A DNA stretch of 34,031 nucleotides, from IMG/VR virus record IMGVR_UViG_3300005264_000028, positions 1-34,031 of that record. One strand, given 5' to 3'. This DNA comes from a virus. A model generated the notes under the pieces. That model saw only the letters and a program-made list of their open reading frames with translations, did not search any database and was not told the DNA's origin. Position 1 is the stretch's first letter; every line of letters starts with the position of its first letter. A program made the translations under genes and the position numbers. Positions 1 through 5,857 of this stretch are shown in pieces.

Positions 1-659
1 AATACATTATTTCTATTTTCCGATTTCTTATAAATAGATGATTGAACTACACCTATATTAACATATCTTCTCATTGTGGAGTATTGCAAATGATGTTCTA
101 CACAAAAATTATTTAATCCATAATTACAAATATAATTATTACCTTTATCATCTGTAATAATAAATGATTTGCTATGACTTAATCTTTGTTTTTCTTTAAC
201 TATATTTTTTTCATTCAAACTTAATGTGCTTTCTAATCGTTTTGATCTTTTAACAGCACTTAAACTCATCTTTTTCTTAGTTTTATCACTATGTTTCCAA
301 CCACTAGTACCATCTCCACCATCTGTATGATTACCAAGTGGACCAATCCCTAAATCTTTCCTTCCAATTAATTTTATTAGTTTAATTTCTAAATTAAATG
401 CGTGTTGCTCATCTATATTTTGCTTACCAAAATAAATTGGAGCTAAATTACTATTTAAAATACTTCTTAATATTTTATTTTTAATAGTGTCTTTTATAAT
501 TGAGTGTGGTGCTATGTGTTGTTTTCTTCTATTACCTTGTCCCTTACCTACATAAAATGGTTCATACTCAAAAGTATACCTACCGTATTTGTAAGTTCCT
601 GGTTTAAGTGGATTTAGTAAAACATAAGTGTAATATTTATTATCTGTTGAAGTGTTCAT
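1..659 (-). CDS. GIY-YIG homing endonuclease (Seg-like), 3' end cut by window edge
   Basis: About 219 codons are visible and the frame is open to base 1, so the C-terminus is missing. The N-terminal 110 residues form a GIY-YIG nuclease domain: YTYVL at residues 10-14 and YVGKG at 36-40, then R44, H48, E91 in an A-x-x-x-E helix (the usual metal-binding Glu) and N110. A NUMOD3-like DNA-binding motif (GWKHSDKTKKKMS, 120-132) follows, as in T4 Seg proteins. The start is the ATG at 659, with AGAGGT a few bases upstream. The gene follows gp32 on the same strand and has its own late promoter octamer. In T4, the GIY-YIG gene segG also lies beside gene 32. A homing role is inferred from family and location; the target site is unknown. 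Confidence 0.85.
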   Translation of the reverse strand, partial: MNTSTDNKYYTYVLLNPLKPGTYKYGRYTFEYEPFYVGKGQGNRRKQHIAPHSIIKDTIKNKILRSILNSNLAPIYFGKQNIDEQHAFNLEIKLIKLIGRKDLGIGPLGNHTDGGDGTSGWKHSDKTKKKMSLSAVKRSKRLESTLSLNEKNIVKEKQRLSHSKSFIITDDKGNNYICNYGLNNFCVEHHLQYSTMRRYVNIGVVQSSIYKKSENRNNV

Positions 660-704
660 TTTTAACCTCTGTTTAAGTTATCATTGAAATATTTGAAGAG
701 GTAA

Positions 705-726
705 TCTAATTGAAACAGCAATTAGA
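705..726 (-). other. RNA hairpin in leader of the GIY-YIG gene
   Basis: A perfect 8-bp inverted repeat, TCTAATTG and CAATTAGA, has a 6-base loop. It lies between the gp32 stop codon and the endonuclease start, within the transcript expected from the late promoter at 757-764. No U-tract follows it, so it is not a standard terminator. It may be a weak transcript end for gp32 or a regulatory leader structure. It does not cover the ribosome binding site. Confidence 0.4.
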
Positions 727-756
727 AAGGTAGCTTACACCATGTCCCTCTACATA

Positions 757-764
757 TATTTATA
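757..764 (-). promoter_or_regulatory. T4-type late promoter (TATAAATA)
   Basis: An exact TATAAATA octamer on the minus strand sits in the gap between gp32 and the endonuclease gene. Transcription would start near 750 and leave a leader of about 90 bases. T4 homing endonuclease genes are often expressed from late promoters. In DNA this AT-rich an octamer can arise by chance, so support comes from its intergenic position and the presence of gp55 and gp45. Confidence 0.5.
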
Positions 765-776
765 AACTAGTTAATC

Positions 777-1724
777 CTAATCAAATTCATCCAAATCCAA
801 ATCATCATCCAAGTCGTCGAAATCTGAATCATCTATATCATCATCTTCTTCTTCCTTCTCCTCAACTTTAGTTTCTTCTTTGACTGTTTCTTTCTTCTTA
901 GGAGTTTCCTTAACTACTTCTTTCTCCTCTTCATATTCACTCTCATCTTCTACATAAGTTTCGCCCTCATCATCAAAAATGTGTCCAACTCTCTCAACGA
1001 CACTCTCATTGGTTGGTGACTTTTCTAATAATTCGTCTAAATATTTATTAAGATCAAATGCAGTTTCAAATATAGCATCAGTTTCTTTATCGTCTTTACC
1101 TAAACTAGATAACTCTCTATCAAACTCAGACTCAGACCAATTAGGATAATTACCATTTTTTGCGGGAGTGAAATCTAAATAAAACTCTGCCGAATTATCA
1201 ATATCATAAGGATGAAATTCTTTAAAACTTCTTTTATTCTTATCTGCATCATCTGGAGATATTTGTTTTAGTACTTTTTCAAATGCTTGCGGTGACATTC
1301 TAATCATTTTCACAGTACCATTCATATCTGGTTTAGTGTCATCTTGAATAATATAAACATTAGTTAGAAATTTCTTTTTCTTACCATACTTCGAAGCAAG
1401 TGCTTTATCGTCATCATCACCATTCCACCAATCTTTATCATAAATACCTTGACAAATTGGACATTCTTTACCAAATGTAGTTGGGCAAGTTCCAAAATAC
1501 TTTCTCTTCTTTCCATTTACATCTAAATATTCAAATGTATGACTAAATAACTTAACATACATTTCGCTTCCAGTTCCATCATTACTTGGCACAAACTTCA
1601 TTGTGTAAGATTTTCTATTCTTTAAATCACTTAGAGACCAGAATCTATCATCTCCTCCTCCACCATTTAGTTCTTTGTCTGCTTGTTTCTTAGACTTATT
1701 AAAATCAAATTTTTGTCTACCCAT
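777..1724 (-). CDS. 32: gp32-like single-stranded DNA-binding protein
   Basis: This 315-residue protein coats single-stranded DNA during replication and recombination. It has the T4 gp32 layout: a basic N-terminus (MGRQKFDFNKSKKQ), a central OB-fold core with a zinc site, and a very acidic C-terminal tail (about residues 255-315, runs of D and E) that in T4 contacts other replication proteins. The zinc ligands are readable as H62, C80, C88 and C91, a His-Cys3 arrangement like T4 gp32 with different spacing. It is the last replication gene of the minus-strand block, after gp62 and two small genes. Start is ATG with a clear GGAG upstream. Identity is well supported by domain order, length (T4 gp32 is 301 residues) and neighbours. 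Confidence 0.93.
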   Translation of the reverse strand: MGRQKFDFNKSKKQADKELNGGGGDDRFWSLSDLKNRKSYTMKFVPSNDGTGSEMYVKLFSHTFEYLDVNGKKRKYFGTCPTTFGKECPICQGIYDKDWWNGDDDDKALASKYGKKKKFLTNVYIIQDDTKPDMNGTVKMIRMSPQAFEKVLKQISPDDADKNKRSFKEFHPYDIDNSAEFYLDFTPAKNGNYPNWSESEFDRELSSLGKDDKETDAIFETAFDLNKYLDELLEKSPTNESVVERVGHIFDDEGETYVEDESEYEEEKEVVKETPKKKETVKEETKVEEKEEEDDDIDDSDFDDLDDDLDLDEFD

Positions 1725-1726
1725 TT

Positions 1727-1888
1727 TTATTTCTCCTTTTTCTTGTTAGTTTTTTTCTTGTTAGTTTCAGTAAAAGCTTTCCACTCTGATTTAGGGCAAT
1801 AAGTCCAACTATCACTTCTTGTCTTCTCTTCCGCAGTTAAGTCATCTATGCGGAGTATAATACCGTCACTCGATTTTACACATTTCAT
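1727..1888 (-). CDS. Small unknown phage protein (53 aa)
   Basis: A 53-residue gene fills the gap between the 155-residue gene and gp32, starting at ATG 1888 with GGAGGA upstream. The sequence begins MKCVKSSDGI, has a WTYCPKSEWK motif in the middle and ends in a lysine-rich tail (KKKTNKKKEK). C3 and C31 could be paired or metal-linked, but two cysteines are not enough for a normal zinc finger. The tail codons contain the GGAG that serves as the gp32 ribosome binding site, so the two genes are translationally adjacent. Function unknown; the basic tail suggests nucleic-acid binding. Confidence 0.7.
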   Translation of the reverse strand: MKCVKSSDGIILRIDDLTAEEKTRSDSWTYCPKSEWKAFTETNKKKTNKKKEK

Positions 1889-1918
1889 AGGATTAAATCC
1901 TCCATGTTTATTATTAAT

Positions 1919-2386
1919 TTAAGCTATTACTAGCTCTACAATTTCTACATAAGCTTCTTCAATAAATTCAAAACCTCCGTCCTTTCTCCAATTCTTAGCC
2001 ATTTTAAAAGCCTTCTCTAGCATATCATCATTAAGTTTAAGATAATCATGTTCTTTTCTTAAATCAGCTTTAAATTGCTTTAAAAGGTTTATTTCTAGTT
2101 TTGCATATTCTTTCATTTTTGGTTCAAACTTCTTTTCATCAATTACAAACTCAACACCATAACCAGCATTTATTAAATACTGAGCAAATTGATCTCTAAA
2201 GATTTGATTTGCATTTACTTTCGTTTCTTCTAACAATGACATATGTGCTTCCCAATCTTGTAATTGAAATTCATCAATCATTTTACCATTCTTATAAACC
2301 CACAACTTTACAAAATCATTTCTATCTGGTAATTGCTTTCTTATATCAGCAATTTTTACTTCATACTTCTCGCTAAGTTCGCTCAT
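1919..2386 (-). CDS. Unknown protein between gp62 and gp32 (155 aa)
   Basis: A soluble, highly charged protein of 155 residues, predicted mostly helical. Its ATG overlaps the gp62 stop codon (ATGA), so it is probably translated by coupling, with AAGGAG inside the end of gp62. In T4 the corresponding places hold RegA (after gp62) and gp59/gp33 (after gp32). I do not see convincing similarity to any of these; the length is between RegA (122) and gp59 (217). Visible features are an aromatic N-terminal half (FVKLWVYKNGKM, QDWEAHM) and a helical, lysine-rich second half. A role in replication or late transcription is inferred only from position. Confidence 0.8.
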   Translation of the reverse strand: MSELSEKYEVKIADIRKQLPDRNDFVKLWVYKNGKMIDEFQLQDWEAHMSLLEETKVNANQIFRDQFAQYLINAGYGVEFVIDEKKFEPKMKEYAKLEINLLKQFKADLRKEHDYLKLNDDMLEKAFKMAKNWRKDGGFEFIEEAYVEIVELVIA

Positions 2387-2901
2387 TTCTTTTTCTCCTT
2401 TTTAGTTTTGTGTAGTTTATCCCACACTTTCTTTTCTTCATAAATCTCTTTTAATTCATCTTCATCAATAATCTTTAAATACTTTTCTATAACCTCATCT
2501 TTTTCACTAAACTTCCATTTTAATACTATTCTATCTTTATCAGTATCTTTAGCTTGCTTATAATGATATTTTATGAATCCTGGATTTTGAGGAACTAAAT
2601 TCATTAGCATATCAAAGTGCATTCTATTAGAAATATCCATTATATTAACTTCTTTCATAAAAGTCCACATTTTAGAACTTCTCCACACTCCACTATCTTT
2701 CCATACTAATGTTTGAGTAAATATTTGATTGATAATATACTGTGAATATGTAGTTGTGCCAATAAAACTTTCAACTCTATCAATATCTTCTTTAGTTTTA
2801 GTACTAATAGCTTTAGCAAAATCAAATGGACTAACTCTTTTAGATTTCTCAACCTCTATTTTTTTATTACCTACTTCTATACCAAATAAATTTTTAGCCA
2901 C
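2383..2901 (-). CDS. 62: gp62-like clamp loader small subunit
   Basis: The protein is 172 residues; T4 gp62 is 187. In T4 one gp62 joins four gp44 subunits to load the gp45 clamp, and gp62 has no ATPase motifs, consistent with none being visible here. A basic lysine-rich C-terminus (KTKKEKKK) could contact DNA. The start is GTG at 2901, with AAGGAG placed seven bases upstream inside the end of gp44; no ATG fits that ribosome binding site. The assignment rests mainly on position (44 then 62) and length, since gp62 sequences diverge strongly. Confidence 0.75.
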   Translation of the reverse strand: MAKNLFGIEVGNKKIEVEKSKRVSPFDFAKAISTKTKEDIDRVESFIGTTTYSQYIINQIFTQTLVWKDSGVWRSSKMWTFMKEVNIMDISNRMHFDMLMNLVPQNPGFIKYHYKQAKDTDKDRIVLKWKFSEKDEVIEKYLKIIDEDELKEIYEEKKVWDKLHKTKKEKKK

Positions 2902-2905
2902 CTCA

Positions 2906-3883
2906 TTACTCCTTCCATTTCAAGTTACAATCCAATAATTCGAGAACAAACGCACCGTGAGCTCCATCTTTACTAATAGCTTTAGCTAAACTTGAATTAT
3001 AAAATGAAAATATCTGATATGCTTCATTTAGACTATCATTATGCAATAATTTAGGAAACTCTTTTTGAAAACTATGTATAAATCCTGTAGGGTCAACTTC
3101 ATTTGCTATAGCAAGCATTTCTGCTGGTTTAACTTTATCTTTTAATGCTTTAATAATTTTATTACTAACTATTTTATTCATTTGTAGAGCATCTTGATTT
3201 ATTTCTCCATATTCCTGAAAAGCATTTTGTAAAGATATAATTGTATTTCTAAAATCTGGATAGTTAGATGTTACTATTTTCTGAACTATTGGAGCAATAT
3301 TAATTACTTTATCTCCTTTCTTCTTTTCAATAGTACTATATGATACTTTCTCTTTATCTAGAATATATATTGCTCTATTATAAAACATTTTCTTCATTCT
3401 AGCAATATCTTTCTTTTCTGTTGGTAGTAATGAAGTACCTCCACCAAATCTTGATATATTTGCTTCAGGAAATCTTTCAATATGATTTGTCATAAATAAT
3501 ACAGAGCAGTTCTTCTTATTATTTTCTTGCTCAGCTTTTAGTAAATCTAATGAATTAGTAGATAATCTATCTGCCTCATCAATTATTAGTATTTTCCTAT
3601 TAGGAGTCATCTTCATTTTTTTCATAAATGGTATTACATTTCTTCTTAGATTCTCAACCCCAGTATCTGCAGATCCATTCATTACCATACTATCACAATC
3701 AATCTTATTAAGTAGAATCTCCCCTATTAGAGTTTTACCAATTCCTGGAGGTCCATAAAATAACTTCGAATTTCCAATATCTTGATCTTTAATCATTTTT
3801 GCCAACATCTTTCTAAAATTAGGCATTAATACCATATCTTTTTCATTTCTTGGTTTATATTTCCTATCCCATAAACTACTCAT
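2906..3883 (-). CDS. 44: gp44-like clamp loader ATPase subunit
   Basis: A 325-residue AAA+ ATPase of the replication factor C family, the same size as T4 gp44 (319). The Walker A motif GPPGIGKT is at residues 44-51 and the Walker B motif ILIIDEAD at about 98-105. A sensor/arginine-finger segment ISRFGGG follows, with F where the family usually has C (SRC). The protein would open and load the gp45 clamp in the gp44/62 complex. Start is ATG with AAAGGA upstream. It follows a small membrane-protein gene and a strong promoter at 4137-4165, and its 3' end carries the gp62 ribosome binding site. Confidence 0.95.
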   Translation of the reverse strand: MSSLWDRKYKPRNEKDMVLMPNFRKMLAKMIKDQDIGNSKLFYGPPGIGKTLIGEILLNKIDCDSMVMNGSADTGVENLRRNVIPFMKKMKMTPNRKILIIDEADRLSTNSLDLLKAEQENNKKNCSVLFMTNHIERFPEANISRFGGGTSLLPTEKKDIARMKKMFYNRAIYILDKEKVSYSTIEKKKGDKVINIAPIVQKIVTSNYPDFRNTIISLQNAFQEYGEINQDALQMNKIVSNKIIKALKDKVKPAEMLAIANEVDPTGFIHSFQKEFPKLLHNDSLNEAYQIFSFYNSSLAKAISKDGAHGAFVLELLDCNLKWKE

Positions 3884-3886
3884 ATT

Positions 3887-4099
3887 TTATTTTCCTTTTG
3901 TAAAATACATTGATAAATAAGTTATACTTAATATAACACCTAATACAGCTAATATTATTAATATAGGTAACCATATAGGAGAAAGTACCCATATCCAAGA
4001 CCAATCAATTATGTCTGTTAATTTCAATACTATAAATGCTATTGTTAATAATCCAGCAAATCCAATACTATTTGAATTTACTTCTACCTTTCTACTCAT
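3887..4099 (-). CDS. Small two-helix membrane protein
   Basis: A 70-residue protein with two hydrophobic segments, about residues 12-28 and 38-65, joined by a tryptophan-rich turn (IDWSWIWVLSPIW). This pattern occurs in small bacterial and phage proteins annotated as transmembrane Fragile-X-F-like; their function is not known. It is the first gene after the palindromic promoter at 4123-4165, so it leads the transcript for gp44, gp62 and gp32. Start ATG at 4099 with GGAGAG upstream. Confidence 0.75.
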   Translation of the reverse strand: MSRKVEVNSNSIGFAGLLTIAFIVLKLTDIIDWSWIWVLSPIWLPILIILAVLGVILSITYLSMYFTKGK

Positions 4100-4122
4100 T
4101 TAGTTCTCTCCTTTATTTAATT

Positions 4123-4165
4123 AAGTAACTGATTACAATATAATATATAATCAGTTACTTGTCAA
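4123..4165 (-). promoter_or_regulatory. Sigma70-like promoter with 26-base operator-like inverted repeat
   Basis: On the minus strand TTGACA (4160-4165), a 17-base spacer and TATATT (4137-4142) form a near-consensus promoter reading into the membrane protein, gp44, gp62 and gp32. A perfect inverted repeat with 13-base arms (4123-4135 and 4148-4160, arm AAGTAACTGATTA) is centred on the -10 box, one arm filling the spacer and the other near the start site. A dimeric regulator bound there would block RNA polymerase. No U-run follows the hairpin, so a terminator for gp45 is less likely. Confidence 0.75.
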
Positions 4166-4172
4166 GTATTAT

Positions 4173-5036
4173 TTAATCATTTCTAAAATCATCATCAAAA
4201 TCATCATCATAGTCAGTATCGTCATCAAAACTCTCAGTCTCAATATCTGGTGCTATAATATATTTAACTGGCTTATTAACACCCTCTAATAACATTAAAT
4301 CATTTAAAGTTATTTTATAGTCATCTTCTACTAAAAAATCTAGTGGAAAGTTAATTAAAATACTATCCTTATCAGTTAAATTATTAGTACTAATTCCATC
4401 TTCAATATCAAAACTAGCAACATCAGAATTTGACTGAGTAGTTTCATCAGTAACTACAATAGTAATATTACCATTTTCTTTAGATTTTTTAATTACAAAT
4501 TTATCTCTAGTGTTCATAATTCTTTGATATTTACTAATTCTATCAACATCATCTTTACTAAGGATGAATATAGCTTTACTGTCAGTTTTAATAGTTTCTT
4601 CTAGTTCTTCTAGCTTACTATCATCAACTACAACATAACTAGTCATTCTACCATTAATATCAACATCATCATTATCATCTAATTTACCTTTCTCTTTAAA
4701 ATCTACTAGATATAAATCAAACTTATTTCTACTACCAATCGCTTTAACTGATAGAGTTGGTTCATTAATTATCAATTCATAATCCTTTTTAACTGATGCA
4801 AACTGATTTGTTGCCCTAATTAACTTATTAGAATCAAATAAAGCAAATGGTTTATCAATTCCAATACTATCATACTGATAAGTAGACATAATTGCTCCAC
4901 TATCATGAACTACTTTTAACTGAGTGTCGTAAACTACTAGAAATGACTCATTAACACTTCTTTTACCAATCTTTGAATAAATTTTAAATACTTCTAAAAT
5001 CTCATCACTAAATTTAATACTCTTCTTACTTGACAT
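4173..5036 (-). CDS. 45: gp45-like sliding clamp
   Basis: A 287-residue protein matching the T4 gp45 pattern, clearest in the C-terminal segment INFPLDFLVEDDYKITLNDL followed by a final strand ending IIAPDIE. The trimeric clamp tethers the DNA polymerase and, in T4, also activates late transcription together with gp55 and gp33. It is about 60 residues longer than T4 gp45 (228); part of the excess is an extended acidic C-terminal tail of about 20 residues rich in D. Start is ATG at 5036 with AAGGAG upstream. It sits directly downstream of gp55. Confidence 0.85.
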   Translation of the reverse strand: MSSKKSIKFSDEILEVFKIYSKIGKRSVNESFLVVYDTQLKVVHDSGAIMSTYQYDSIGIDKPFALFDSNKLIRATNQFASVKKDYELIINEPTLSVKAIGSRNKFDLYLVDFKEKGKLDDNDDVDINGRMTSYVVVDDSKLEELEETIKTDSKAIFILSKDDVDRISKYQRIMNTRDKFVIKKSKENGNITIVVTDETTQSNSDVASFDIEDGISTNNLTDKDSILINFPLDFLVEDDYKITLNDLMLLEGVNKPVKYIIAPDIETESFDDDTDYDDDFDDDFRND

Positions 5037-5050
5037 TTTATTTCTCCTTT

Positions 5051-5839
5051 TTAATTTTTAATGTATCCATAAATATTATTTTTAGCTAACTTTCTACTTT
5101 TCTTTCTTTTAATAATAATACCATTAGCTTCATCTGTTTTTTTTTGCTCGTACTTAATTGCTTCTATCCTCATCTTTTCTATTTTTTCTTTATTAGTCTC
5201 ATTAGTAAAGTCTAATTCAACTTTTATTTCATCTGTTTGGACTCTACTAGCAGTATTATATAGTAATTGAGTTTTATTTCTTTGGAAATTCTCTTCATTT
5301 ATTACTTTCCAAAATGATTGCTCAATAATATATGTTATGTATGAAAATATATTAGAAAATGCTATCGTAAAAATATCTATTTCATATTCTTTATCTTCAT
5401 ATTCGATTTTACTATATCTTGCATTAAGTTTTTCCTTACTAGTTACTTTACTAACTATTACTTTATTATTGGATATTCTCTTTTTAATAATTACTTCAGT
5501 TCCTAATATATCGTCCAGTAAGATAGTATCAATATTTTTTTCTTCAACTATATTTTGTTTTCTCTTTAAAGCAAGCTTAGTTTTAATATAACAAGTCTTT
5601 CCATTTTTCAATTTTTTAACTTTAATATTACCTCTCTTCAAGTTTATTGCTATAAAATATAAAGCGTTCGATTTCATATCATCCCTCAGATTAGTATATC
5701 CAGAAAACTTACCCTCTCTAATAATTTCATCTATCATTATCTGAATATAATTATAGAATTTCTTTTCATATCTATATTTATTATGTTTACCATATAAATA
5801 TAATGATTCTGCTAAATCGTAATTGTTTACATAATTCAC
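5051..5839 (-). CDS. 55: gp55-like late sigma factor
   Basis: T4 gp55 directs host RNA polymerase to TATAAATA late promoters. This 262-residue protein shows collinear matches to it: NYVNNYDL at the N-terminus (T4 has YNYVNNKEL), FSGYTNLRDDM at 45-55 (T4 FSGYTQSWKQEM) and SYITYIIEQSFWKVI at 166-180 (T4 AYITQACFNAFVQRI). Between the last two blocks lies about 80 extra residues (roughly 72-155, mostly strand-like and basic), which explains the length excess over T4 gp55 (185). The T4 clamp-binding C-terminus (SLDFLY) is not obvious; the protein ends in KNNIYGYIKN. Start is GTG at 5839 with AAGGAA seven bases upstream. The late promoters in this window fit the call. Confidence 0.8.
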   Translation of the reverse strand: MNYVNNYDLAESLYLYGKHNKYRYEKKFYNYIQIMIDEIIREGKFSGYTNLRDDMKSNALYFIAINLKRGNIKVKKLKNGKTCYIKTKLALKRKQNIVEEKNIDTILLDDILGTEVIIKKRISNNKVIVSKVTSKEKLNARYSKIEYEDKEYEIDIFTIAFSNIFSYITYIIEQSFWKVINEENFQRNKTQLLYNTASRVQTDEIKVELDFTNETNKEKIEKMRIEAIKYEQKKTDEANGIIIKRKKSRKLAKNNIYGYIKN

Positions 5840-5857
5840 TTTAAATTCCTTTTTAAG

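Noticed and set aside
4123-4160. Inverted repeat as rho-independent terminator after gp45
   Set aside because: No U-run follows on the minus strand, and the repeat coincides exactly with a consensus promoter; an operator reading explains it better.
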